Below, in pieces: positions 17,244-25,773 of a stretch of DNA of 38,320 bases. The notes under the pieces are model-generated. The model saw nothing but the letters and a program-made list of their open reading frames with translations, had not been told where the DNA came from and made no database searches. Origin of the DNA: Gammaproteobacteria bacterium (GTDB lineage: Bacteria > Pseudomonadota > Gammaproteobacteria > JAHELT01). The translations under genes and the position numbers were made by a program. The DNA is taken from contig JAOTYY010000006.1 of assembly GCA_029861595.1 (NCBI GenBank), forward strand, positions 1-38,320, given 5' to 3'. Every line of letters starts with the position of its first letter. Position 1 is the first letter of the stretch.

Positions 17244-17608
17244 TCAAGAACCTTCGTCCGTTTTGTACCAGTAGCCGGCCATCAGTTCGCGCGCCCAGTC
17301 CGGCTCCCGGATTTTGCCCCGCGGGGCGAATCCGGTCATGTATGGCTTGATGTCGAGGACGGGTGTGCCGTCAATAGCGTCCAGCCCTCTCACGTGCACG
17401 GTAGTCCCGTCGACAGCGAGGACATGGCAGGTGGTGATGCCGAGCAGGTTCGGGCGGAAATGACCGCGCTGTGCAAATACGCCGGTGAGCGGCCAATCCT
17501 GGTTGTTCCGTGGATGCCGGGCCGCGGTCACGATGGTCGCCGGATCTGTTTTGTGAAAATGATAGATCACCTCGGCATGCGAGAAGCCGTCCAATCCGTT
17601 GTCTTGCG
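17244..17608 (-). pseudogene. 3' fragment of a TrmO-like (UPF0066) tRNA methyltransferase gene
   Basis: About 116-120 residues match the C-terminal two thirds of TrmO-family proteins (tRNA threonylcarbamoyladenosine N6-methylation): GLDGFSHAEVIYHFH, ARHPRNNQDWP, GVFAQRGHFRPN, GLDAIDGTPVLDIKPY and RELMAGYW. The usual N-terminal ~50 residues with the family's opening strand (PIGxVxSPF type) are absent. The frame begins at a TTG inside the conserved core, without a ribosome binding site, and an in-frame stop lies a few codons upstream. Directly upstream is the start of a different methyltransferase gene. I infer a deletion joined two genes and left this remnant without a start. Confidence 0.72.
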
Positions 17609-17776
17609 ACCACGAATATGAAATTCATCGACGGTGCCGAGATCGGTCGCTGCGAGATTCCCAAGGTCGTTGCCTGCAGCCAGCAATTTGTCCGCAATCG
17701 CAGCGGCAAGTTCTCCCGAGCCGCTGTAATGGGTCTCGTCGATGATCGGATGGCTGGACGGTGCTGTAAAGGTCGA
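17597..17776 (-). pseudogene. 5' fragment of a class I SAM methyltransferase gene
   Basis: Minus-strand reading gives HPIIDETHYSGSGELAAAI, then DLGTVDEFHIRGRKTT, then a stop after leaving the homologous frame. The pattern (Y..G.L...I...L, then L..VDEFHIRGR..T) is that of the N-terminus of a common Methyltransf_11-type family, just before the GxGxGG SAM-binding loop. That loop and all that follows are missing; the next DNA is the TrmO-like core in another frame. No ATG precedes the fragment. Recognition is from family memory and needs a search. Confidence 0.55.
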
Positions 17777-17798
17777 TCAAATACCGCGGCTACGGCAC

Positions 17799-20700
17799 TC
17801 AGCTGAACTCGCTCAACGGGCGTGGTTCGCCGATGTATTGGCCCTGCAGATAGTCGACGCCGATCTGTTCCAGCTTGCGCACTATCTCGCCGCTTTCAAC
17901 GAATTCGGCGATGGTTTTTTTACCCATGACCTTGCCGATTTCATTGATGGATTTGACCATCGCATAGTCGATGGGGTCTTCGATGATGTCGCGCACGAAC
18001 ACGCCGTCGATCTTCAGATAGTCGACTGGCAGGTTTTTCAGGTAGGCGAAGGACGACAATCCGCTGCCGAAGTCGTCCAGCGCAAAGCGGCAGCCGCGCT
18101 TGCGCAGTTCGCCAATGAAACGTGTAGCGTTGGCGAGATTCTGAATGGCCGCGGTCTCGGTGATTTCGAAGCACAACCTGGAGCCCGGTACCGGTGTATT
18201 GCGCAACCTCTCGATCAGGTAGGTGAGGAATTCTTCGTTGCCCAGCGTCAGGCCGGAAAGATTTATCGAGCAAAGATGCAGATCGGCGAGATGCTCGGGG
18301 TGTTGTTCCAGCCAGCCGATGGCCGTGTCGATGACCCAGCGGTCCAGGCGTCCTATGAGGTTGTATCGTTCGGCTGCCGGCAGGTAGGCTCCAGGCGGTA
18401 TCGGTTGGCCCTCCTCGTCGCGCATTCGCAACAGCAGTTCGTAGTGAGCGCCATGCTCTTGTCTGCCGGCCGGGGCGATGCGCTGGTAGCGAAGTTCGAA
18501 AAGTTCTTCCTCGAAGGCCTGATTAATGCGCGCCACCCACTGCATTTCGCCTTCGCGTCGTGCCAGTTCCTCGTCCGCTGCATGATAGATATGCACGCGA
18601 TTGCGCCCATTGTCCTTGGCCGCGTAACAGGCGCTGTCGGCAGCCCGCAATAAGTCTTCAAACCGTTCGCCGTCGTTGCGAATCGGCACCACACCTATAC
18701 TGACACCGACCGTGAATATCTTGCCGTCCCATAGAAACTGAAATTCCTCGATGGCGTGGCGCACGCTGTCCGCCACCTCGGTGGCTTTACCGATCGTGCA
18801 GTTCTCCATGAGGATCGCAAATTCGTCGCCGCCAAGCCGCGCGAGCGTGTCCGAACGCCTGACTTTCTGCTGCAGCACCGCCGAAATCTGCCGCAGCAGC
18901 TCGTCGCCGGCGGCATGTCCACAGGTATCGTTAATCAGCTTGAACTGATCCAGGTCGAGGTAACAAAGCGCATGGCTGGAAGGCGTCACCCGCAGATGCT
19001 CGAGCGATTCCTGTAAACGCCTTTCGAACTCGGCGCGGTTGACCAGCCCGGTTAGCGCGTCGTGGCTGGCCTGGTAGCTGAGCTGGCGCGACAGGTTGTA
19101 AGCTTCGGTTACGTTTCTCACCACCCCCCGGTAACCCTTGAATGCGCCATCGCTGTCGAACATTGGCGTCGCGCTATTGCGCAGAATCAGAATGCCGCCG
19201 TCTTCGGGACGCACGCAACTCACTTCCAGGTCGCGAAACGATTCGTAGTTCGCGAGTTTCTGTTGGTGCGCCTGCCAGCGGCGGGTTTCGGCGACACTTC
19301 CTGTCGTCAACGGGTCACGTACGATGCCCAGCAACTGTTCGGGAGTCAGTCCGCTGATTTCCGAATACCGTTCCGAGACATATGTGTACCGTTGCTCCGC
19401 GTTGGTTTCCCAGAAGAAGTCGGCGGCAGTTTCGGCGAACACACGAAAGCGCTCCTCGCTTTCTCGTACTGCGTCTTCGGCCTGCTGGCGGTCGGTGACA
19501 TCCCGCACGATCGCGCATATCGTATTGCCTTCGTGCGCTTCGATGTTCGACATGGAGATTTCGACCGGGAACGTGTGTCCCAGCTTGTGTTGATGCTCGT
19601 CGGAAAACGTGCCCGCCGGCTTGATCAACTTCGCGCGCTCAATGGCACGCTTCAGCGTGTCTCCATTGGCTGTCAGATCGAGAACGTTCAGGTTCAGTAC
19701 TTCGTCCCAGCCATAGCCGTACAGCGACAGCGCCGCACGGTTGGCGTTTACCAGGGTTCCACTTTCGGCATCGAACAACAGCGCAGCGTCGGTAATGGTT
19801 GAGAAAATCTGCTGGTACGTTTCTTCTACGGCCTGCAGCGCCTTGGTGGTGCGCACCAGATCGGAAATGTCCGCCAGCGATATCTGGATCGCAGGATCTC
19901 CACCCCACAACACCGAACGCACAATACATTGCAGGATCACGCGTGTGCCGTCGTTGCGCACTGCCTCGGCTTCGTACTTGACCAGCAAATCGTCGCTGAT
20001 CGCGCGCCTTTCGTGCGTATGCACACGTTTCAACTCGTACGAGGCGAAGAGATGTTGCAGGGAATCCAGCGACAGCACTTCCTGTGGGGAATTGAAACCC
20101 AGCAGGTCCGCAAAAGCCTTGTTGGCGAACAATGGGTGCCAGTCACGGTGTATCAGAATGCCCTGTGTGGAGCCTTCTACAAGATCGCGGAAATTGCGTT
20201 CGTTGCCGCCGATTTCCTGCAGCGCCAGAGTGCGCTCCCCGGCCTGCGCACGCAGGGCGGCGTTGGTGCTGGTGAGTTCCTGCAGCAGGTCCGCATTTTC
20301 GTTGCGCAGCAGAGTAAGCCGCCGCAAACTGCCTCCAGCGATGCGCGCCACGTAACCCACCAACAGGCAGTACAGCATCACGATCGCTCCCATGATTACC
20401 TGGGCACGCTCCTGGGAGAACAGCAGATAGGCGGCGTTGGGCACCAACATCGGCAGCACGAACGCGTAATAGCTGCGCATCGTGGCACCGTAGGTGGCTA
20501 TGGCTCCCGCAGCCAGTCCAGCAAGCACCGCCAGCAGGAAAATCTGGTGGGCGGTGTTCCAGTCGAAACGGAAAAAGAATCCCAGCGCACCCCACAACGC
20601 GCCACTGCAGGCGATGCTGAATACCAGCGCGTGCAACCAGATTCGTGCGTTATCGAGGGGCGCCTGGGCGCGCTTGAAACTGTGAACGAGTAAGCCGCGC

Positions 20701-20921
20701 GCCACGAACAGCAGACCGTAAAGCCCCAGCCAGACGATAAGTTTGCCAGGGTCGACGATCGGCCACAGCACTACTGCCGAGATGCCGGCGACCAGCAGGC
20801 CGCTTAGATTGGCGAAGTGGCCATTGCGATAGAGCAACTCCGTGCGCTGTCGACAGTAACTGTCGTCAGTCTGCGAACCGTGGTGCACCGCCGCCGGTGC
20901 TTTAAGCGTCTCATCAAACAA
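17799..20921 (-). CDS. Membrane PAS-GGDEF-EAL protein (c-di-GMP turnover)
   Basis: 1040 residues. An N-terminal block of about six or seven membrane helices (~30-195) is followed by a coiled-coil-like linker, three PAS-type sensor domains (~235-350, 360-480, 485-610), GGDEF (~620-775) and EAL (~785-1035). The cyclase motif GGDEF is intact, with the inhibitory site RRSD upstream. The phosphodiesterase motif reads ELL rather than EAL, but the other metal and catalytic residues are visible (INLSG, FEITETAA, LDDFGSG, YLKIDG, IAEFVE, LQGQ), so both activities are possible. The start is TTG with GGAG 7 bases upstream; no ATG fits. It diverges from the HDOD gene. The EAL half closely resembles the REC-GGDEF-EAL protein at 35.8 kb. 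Confidence 0.92.
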   Translation of the reverse strand: MFDETLKAPAAVHHGSQTDDSYCRQRTELLYRNGHFANLSGLLVAGISAVVLWPIVDPGKLIVWLGLYGLLFVARGLLVHSFKRAQAPLDNARIWLHALVFSIACSGALWGALGFFFRFDWNTAHQIFLLAVLAGLAAGAIATYGATMRSYYAFVLPMLVPNAAYLLFSQERAQVIMGAIVMLYCLLVGYVARIAGGSLRRLTLLRNENADLLQELTSTNAALRAQAGERTLALQEIGGNERNFRDLVEGSTQGILIHRDWHPLFANKAFADLLGFNSPQEVLSLDSLQHLFASYELKRVHTHERRAISDDLLVKYEAEAVRNDGTRVILQCIVRSVLWGGDPAIQISLADISDLVRTTKALQAVEETYQQIFSTITDAALLFDAESGTLVNANRAALSLYGYGWDEVLNLNVLDLTANGDTLKRAIERAKLIKPAGTFSDEHQHKLGHTFPVEISMSNIEAHEGNTICAIVRDVTDRQQAEDAVRESEERFRVFAETAADFFWETNAEQRYTYVSERYSEISGLTPEQLLGIVRDPLTTGSVAETRRWQAHQQKLANYESFRDLEVSCVRPEDGGILILRNSATPMFDSDGAFKGYRGVVRNVTEAYNLSRQLSYQASHDALTGLVNRAEFERRLQESLEHLRVTPSSHALCYLDLDQFKLINDTCGHAAGDELLRQISAVLQQKVRRSDTLARLGGDEFAILMENCTIGKATEVADSVRHAIEEFQFLWDGKIFTVGVSIGVVPIRNDGERFEDLLRAADSACYAAKDNGRNRVHIYHAADEELARREGEMQWVARINQAFEEELFELRYQRIAPAGRQEHGAHYELLLRMRDEEGQPIPPGAYLPAAERYNLIGRLDRWVIDTAIGWLEQHPEHLADLHLCSINLSGLTLGNEEFLTYLIERLRNTPVPGSRLCFEITETAAIQNLANATRFIGELRKRGCRFALDDFGSGLSSFAYLKNLPVDYLKIDGVFVRDIIEDPIDYAMVKSINEIGKVMGKKTIAEFVESGEIVRKLEQIGVDYLQGQYIGEPRPLSEFS

Positions 20922-21049
20922 CTGCTGGCTCCAGGCAAAACCCGCCGTCCTCCCACCCGATCATTGTTTGCGTGCTATTGAGCAGAATATGTGCCACTCA
21001 TGGCGGTCCGTATAACTTATTGATAAATAGGATCTATATAGTTGGTCAA

Positions 21050-21061
21050 GCACCGCGGTGC
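21050..21061. promoter_or_regulatory. 12-bp perfect palindrome in the GGDEF/HDOD intergenic region
   Basis: GCACCGCGGTGC is a perfect dyad placed after an AT-rich stretch (TTATTGATAAATAGG, CTATATAG) about 110 bases before the HDOD start. It could be an operator for either divergent gene. A palindrome this short in GC-rich DNA can also occur by chance. Confidence 0.25.
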
Positions 21062-21100
21062 GTGTTGAATTTCAAACATTTCCGGCTATTTCACAGCCCT

Positions 21101-21119
21101 CCCGCGCTAAAGAAGCGGG
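21101..21119 (+). other. Small stem-loop upstream of the HDOD gene
   Basis: CCCGC and GCGGG pair over 5 bases around a 9-base AT-rich loop, about 50 bases before the HDOD start, so it would lie in the mRNA leader. There is no T-tract, so it is not a terminator. Its shape recalls IS200/IS605 end hairpins, but no transposase is near. Confidence 0.3.
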
Positions 21120-21168
21120 GTTGCTTGCCGTCACACGGAAACACCCGCTCGCGTTCAAGGGGACCCAC

Positions 21169-22041
21169 ATGTCCGGTTATGAAGCTTTGTTAGCCGATTC
21201 GGTAAAACTTATTTCGCTGCCGGATATCTATTTGCGCACACGCGTGGTGTTGAACGACCCGGACTCGTCGGCCGGAGAACTGGGCGAGGTGTTGATGGTG
21301 GACCCCGGTCTGACGGCACGGGTCCTGCGTCTGGCAAACAGTTCTTTCTACGGATTTCGCGCCAAGGTCGAGACGATTACGCGCGCGGTGACTTTGCTGG
21401 GCCGGCAGCAGATACACGACGTGGTACTGGCCACCAGCGTTGCGCGTGCATTCTCGGGCGTGGACATCGAAACGATGGACGTCTCGCGGTTCTGGCGCGA
21501 AAGTGTCTACACCGCACTGGTCAGTCGCATCGTGGCGAAGTTGTGTAACGTGCTGGACAGTGAACGTTTGTTCGTGCACGGCTTGATGCGTGATCTCGGG
21601 CACCTGATCATGTATCAGAAAATTCCCGATCTCGCGCGACAGGCTCTGGAGGTGGCGCAGGCGGAAGCGCGGTTGATCACCCATGTCGAGCAGGAGCTGA
21701 TCGGCTACGATTACACGCAGGTCGGTGGAGAGTTGCTGCGAATCTGGGACATGCCGCCGGCCATGCAGGGTTCGGTGCGCTGGCATATGGAGCCGGCGGC
21801 CGCGGACGAACATCTGCTCGATGCGTCTATCGTGCACATCGCCGCGCTGTTGACGACCGAAATAGATTCGCTGCAGGACGTCGATCTGCTTACGCTACCG
21901 TTCTCCCCCGATGCGTTAGGCGTCACCCATGTTTCCGAAGACACGTTGCTCAAGGTACGCATGGAGGCGCATTCATATCTGGATGAAGCCTGCCAGTACC
22001 TGTTGCCCGGCAATATGTCGGGCGCTTCGGTAGGCGCGTAG
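21169..22041 (+). CDS. HDOD domain signalling protein
   Basis: About 290 residues from the ATG at 21169, which has AAGGGGA upstream; the 37 extra residues in the track are not family-like. The HDOD domain spans ~10-210: LISLPDIYLRTRVVLND, the helix with VDPGLTARVLRLANSSFYG, ITRAVTLLGRQQIHDVVLA, and VHGLMRDLGHLIMY. HDOD proteins resemble HD phosphohydrolases but usually lack the full metal set and act as signalling or scaffold modules, often with c-di-GMP or chemotaxis proteins. No output domain is fused here. The divergent neighbour is a PAS-GGDEF-EAL protein, which fits a shared signalling role. Confidence 0.9.
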   Translation: MSGYEALLADSVKLISLPDIYLRTRVVLNDPDSSAGELGEVLMVDPGLTARVLRLANSSFYGFRAKVETITRAVTLLGRQQIHDVVLATSVARAFSGVDIETMDVSRFWRESVYTALVSRIVAKLCNVLDSERLFVHGLMRDLGHLIMYQKIPDLARQALEVAQAEARLITHVEQELIGYDYTQVGGELLRIWDMPPAMQGSVRWHMEPAAADEHLLDASIVHIAALLTTEIDSLQDVDLLTLPFSPDALGVTHVSEDTLLKVRMEAHSYLDEACQYLLPGNMSGASVGA

Positions 22042-22070
22042 GCTGCTTCACGAACGCGATTTACGCAACT

Positions 22071-25000
22071 TCATTCAGGAGAGCCGAAACCGCCGCCGCC
22101 TGGTGTGTGCACGACGAATACGTCGCCAGGGTGCAATTCGGCTTTGCCCTGTGCGGCGAGTTCGACGACTGTGCCATCCTCGCGTTCTACCCAGTTGCGG
22201 CCGACGGCCCCGGGTTCACCACCCAGCATTCCGTAGGGTGGAACCTTGCGGTGGCCGGCGAGAATGCTCGCCGTCATCGTTTGCAGAAAGCGCACGCGTC
22301 GGATAGTGCCGTTACCGCCCCGGTGCCGACCGACACCGCCGGAGCCGTCGCGTATCGCGAATCGCTCGAGCAGTACCGGGAAGCGCCACTCGAGAATTTC
22401 GGGATCGGTCAAACGGGAATTCGTCATGTGCGTATGCACGGCGTCGGTGCCGTCGTGTTGTTCCGTCGCGCCCGATCCGCCGCAGATCGTCTCGTAGTAT
22501 TGGTATTCGTCGTTGCCGAACGTGAAGTTGTTCATCGTACCTTGCGACGCGCCAGCCACGCCCATCGCGCCGAGCAGCGTGTCTACGACGTACTGCGAGG
22601 TTTCGACGTTGCCGGCGACGACGGCGGCCGGGTACCGCGGATTCAGCATCGAGCTTTCGGGGATCACGATCTCTATGGGTTTCAGGCAGCCCGCGTTCAG
22701 CGGTATGTCGGCTGCAACCATGCAGCGGAATACGTACAGGACTGCGGCTGTACTGACCGCAACCGGCGCGTTGTAGTTGCCAGGCTGCTGCGGGCTGGTG
22801 CCGCTGAAGTCGATTTTTGCAGTACGCGCCGGTTTGTCCACCGAGATGCTCACGCAAATGCGGCTGCCGTCGTCCATCGCATATTCGAAGCTGCCGTCCT
22901 GCAGTGCATCCAGCACGCGTCGCACCGATTCTTCCGCATTGTCTTTCACGTATTGCATATAGGCGTGCACGACAGCCAGACCGAAGTACCCGACCATATG
23001 CAGGAGTTCCTGCACGCCTTTTTCGCAGGCCGCGATCTGCGCCTGGAAATCGGCAATGTTCTGGCGCGGATTGCGCGCGGGGTAAGCGCCGTCGCTCAAG
23101 CGCTGCATGATCTGCGCTTCGAGGAACTCGCCGCGATCGACGATCTTCATGTTGTCGAACAGCACGCCCTCCTGTTCGACGCTGGTACTGTCCGGGGGCA
23201 TCGAACCTGGCGTGATGCCGCCTATGTCGGCGTGGTGGCCGCGTGAGGCCACATAGAATAGAATTTTCCGACCCTCGAACACTGGTTTGACTACCGTCAC
23301 GTCGGGTAGATGCGTGCCGCCGTTGTAGGGCGCGTTCAACATGAACACATCGCCTGGGTTGATGTCGCCCGCGTTGTCCAGGATCACCGTCTTGATGCTT
23401 TCGCTCATCGAGCCGAGATGCACCGGCATATGCGGTGCGTTGGCGATCAATTCACCGTCCTCGTCGAAGATTGCGCAGGAAAAATCCAGCCGTTCTTTGA
23501 TATTCACCGACACCGCCGTTTTTTCCAGCACCGTGCCCATCTGTTCGGCGATATTCATGAAAAGGTTGTTGAAGATCTCCAGCATCACGGGATCGACGTC
23601 GGTGCCTATGGCCACGCGTTGCGGCAAGGCAATGGTGCGTTCCAGTACCAGATCTCGATTGTGTGTATAGGTGGCGCGCCAGCCCGGTTCGACAACGATG
23701 GTGCTGTTGTCTTCGATGATTACGGCGGGTCCCTGCACGTTGCCGCCGGGCGGCAGATCGTCGCGGCGATAGACGCCGACCTCGCGTTGTTCGCCGGCCA
23801 TGATCGCGTGTGAGCTGGCAAACGGTGCGGCACTCTCGTATTGCAAAACCGCTAGTGATTCGTGCACCCGTGGCTGCACGCCGATCACTTCCACCTGCAG
23901 GGCTTCGACGACAATCGGCTTGTCGGCGACAAAACCGTAGTGCTGGCGATGCACGTTCTCGAACGCGCCGACGATGCGTTCGCGTAACGCGTAATCGACC
24001 AGCAATGCAGTGTCCGAACCCGCGTAGCGCAATCGCAATTTGCGTTGCACGCGAATGTTCTGACCGGGAACGATCTGTGCCTGCATCTGCGCGATACCGT
24101 CGCGCTCCATTTCGGCATACACGTCTTCCAGGTACGCCATCAGTTGCTCGCTGAGCGTGTCCTCTACGGCTTTCTCACGCAGCACCCGCAGGTCCGCAAG
24201 GCCCATACCGAACGCAGACAACACCCCCGCGTGTTTGTGTATGAACACGCGTTTGATATTTAGCGCATCGGCCACCAGGCAGGCGTGTTGACCGCCGGCG
24301 CCGCCGAATGAGCATAGTGTGTATTCGGTGACGTCGTAGCCGCGCTGCACGGAGATCTTCTTGATCGCGTTGGCCATGTTTTCGATTGCGATGCTGAGAA
24401 ATCCTGCCGCGATTTCCTCGCGGGTGCGCGAACGACCGGTTGCCTTCGAGATGCGCCGGGACAATTCGTCGAACTGGATTGCGACTGTTTCCTCGTCTAG
24501 CGGTTGATCGGCGTTGGCGCCAAATACATGTGGGAAAAAGCGTGCGTTCAGCTTACCCAGCATGACGTTGCAGTCGGTCACGGTAAGTGGTCCACCATTG
24601 CGGTAACAGGCGGGCCCGGGATTGGCGCCCGCCGAATCCGGCCCAACTCGAAACCGACTGCCGTCGAAGTGCAGTATCGATCCACCGCCCGCGGCGACCG
24701 TGTGAATCAGCATCATCGGTGCGCGCAACCGCACGCCCGCGACCAGCGTTTCGAACGCGCGTTCGTATTCGCCGTCGAAGTGGCTGACGTCCGTGGACGT
24801 GCCGCCCATGTCGAATCCGATCAACTTTTCGAAGCCCGCGTGTTGCGCGGTTTCCACCAGACCCACGACGCCGCCGGCGGGACCCGACAGAATCGCGTCC
24901 TTGCCCTGGAAGTAGTGGGCGTCGGTGAGTCCACCGTTCGATTGCATGAACATGAGCCGTGTATCGCCCAGGTGTCCGGCAACCTGGTCGACGTAGCGAC

Positions 25001-25691
25001 GCAGGATGGGTGACAGATAGGCGTCGACCACCGTAGTGTCGCCACGCGACACGAGTTTCATCAGCGGACTGACTTCATGGCTTACGGACACTTGGCGGAA
25101 ACCGATATCGCGGGCCAGACGGGCGGCTTCACGCTCGTGCTGCGGATGCCGATAGGCATGCATGAACACTATCGCAACGCTGCGCAAGCCCTGCGAATAT
25201 GCCTCGTGCAGTTCCGCCAGCAAGTGTTCTTTGTCAAGTTCCCGCAGAATCGCACCCTGCGCGTCGATGCGTTCGTGCGCCTCGATCACCCGCGTGTAGA
25301 GCATTTCCGGTAACTCTATCTGCAGCGCGAACAAATCCGGCCGCTGCTGGTAACCGATACGCAGCGCATCGGCAAATCCCTGCGTGATTATCAGCACCGT
25401 CGGCTCGCCAGTTCGTTCCAGCAGCGCGTTGGTTGCGACGGTGGTGCCCATTTTCACCGCGTCGATCGACCGTTCCCGCAACGCCGCTGTGTCATCGGCG
25501 CGCAGTACCCGACGGATCCCCTCGACCGCCGCATCGGGGTAGCGGCGTGGATTTTCGGACAGCAGCTTCAGCGTGACGATACGACCGTCCGGCTGCCGCG
25601 CCACCACGTCGGTGAACGTGCCGCCACGGTCGATCCAGAACTGCCAACTGGAATCTGCTCGTTCTTGTTGCCTGTCTATCATGTGCGCCAT
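22071..25691 (-). CDS. Hydantoinase/5-oxoprolinase, HyuA-HyuB fusion
   Basis: About 1206 residues from the ATG at 25691 (or 25682); the track ORF adds over 130 unrelated residues that overlap rlmKL. The HyuA half has [14 protein letters not shown] near its start, the ATPase-like [16 protein letters not shown], and [12 protein letters not shown]. The HyuB half begins near [20 protein letters not shown] and has [34 protein letters not shown] and the C-terminal [12 protein letters not shown]. The fused arrangement and length fit 5-oxoprolinase (ATP-dependent opening of 5-oxoproline to glutamate), but hydantoin or related cyclic imides are possible. It is cytoplasmic, with no obvious operon partner, and diverges from rlmKL. 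Confidence 0.93.
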   Translation of the reverse strand: MAHMIDRQQERADSSWQFWIDRGGTFTDVVARQPDGRIVTLKLLSENPRRYPDAAVEGIRRVLRADDTAALRERSIDAVKMGTTVATNALLERTGEPTVLIITQGFADALRIGYQQRPDLFALQIELPEMLYTRVIEAHERIDAQGAILRELDKEHLLAELHEAYSQGLRSVAIVFMHAYRHPQHEREAARLARDIGFRQVSVSHEVSPLMKLVSRGDTTVVDAYLSPILRRYVDQVAGHLGDTRLMFMQSNGGLTDAHYFQGKDAILSGPAGGVVGLVETAQHAGFEKLIGFDMGGTSTDVSHFDGEYERAFETLVAGVRLRAPMMLIHTVAAGGGSILHFDGSRFRVGPDSAGANPGPACYRNGGPLTVTDCNVMLGKLNARFFPHVFGANADQPLDEETVAIQFDELSRRISKATGRSRTREEIAAGFLSIAIENMANAIKKISVQRGYDVTEYTLCSFGGAGGQHACLVADALNIKRVFIHKHAGVLSAFGMGLADLRVLREKAVEDTLSEQLMAYLEDVYAEMERDGIAQMQAQIVPGQNIRVQRKLRLRYAGSDTALLVDYALRERIVGAFENVHRQHYGFVADKPIVVEALQVEVIGVQPRVHESLAVLQYESAAPFASSHAIMAGEQREVGVYRRDDLPPGGNVQGPAVIIEDNSTIVVEPGWRATYTHNRDLVLERTIALPQRVAIGTDVDPVMLEIFNNLFMNIAEQMGTVLEKTAVSVNIKERLDFSCAIFDEDGELIANAPHMPVHLGSMSESIKTVILDNAGDINPGDVFMLNAPYNGGTHLPDVTVVKPVFEGRKILFYVASRGHHADIGGITPGSMPPDSTSVEQEGVLFDNMKIVDRGEFLEAQIMQRLSDGAYPARNPRQNIADFQAQIAACEKGVQELLHMVGYFGLAVVHAYMQYVKDNAEESVRRVLDALQDGSFEYAMDDGSRICVSISVDKPARTAKIDFSGTSPQQPGNYNAPVAVSTAAVLYVFRCMVAADIPLNAGCLKPIEIVIPESSMLNPRYPAAVVAGNVETSQYVVDTLLGAMGVAGASQGTMNNFTFGNDEYQYYETICGGSGATEQHDGTDAVHTHMTNSRLTDPEILEWRFPVLLERFAIRDGSGGVGRHRGGNGTIRRVRFLQTMTASILAGHRKVPPYGMLGGEPGAVGRNWVEREDGTVVELAAQGKAELHPGDVFVVHTPGGGGFGSPE

Positions 25692-25773
25692 CCGTACCCG
25701 GTAAGCTTCGCATTTTAAGACTTTTGTGCCGGCGGCCGCGGTACTATTGCGACATGTGTGTTTGCTGCCACCT

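Noticed and set aside
21091-21130. IS200/IS605-type end hairpin
   Set aside because: Stem is only 5 bp, single, and no TnpA/TnpB gene or remnant lies nearby; kept only as a stem-loop.
22107-23246. 379-aa plus-strand ORF inside the hydantoinase gene
   Set aside because: No recognisable domain; antisense to conserved HyuB motifs.
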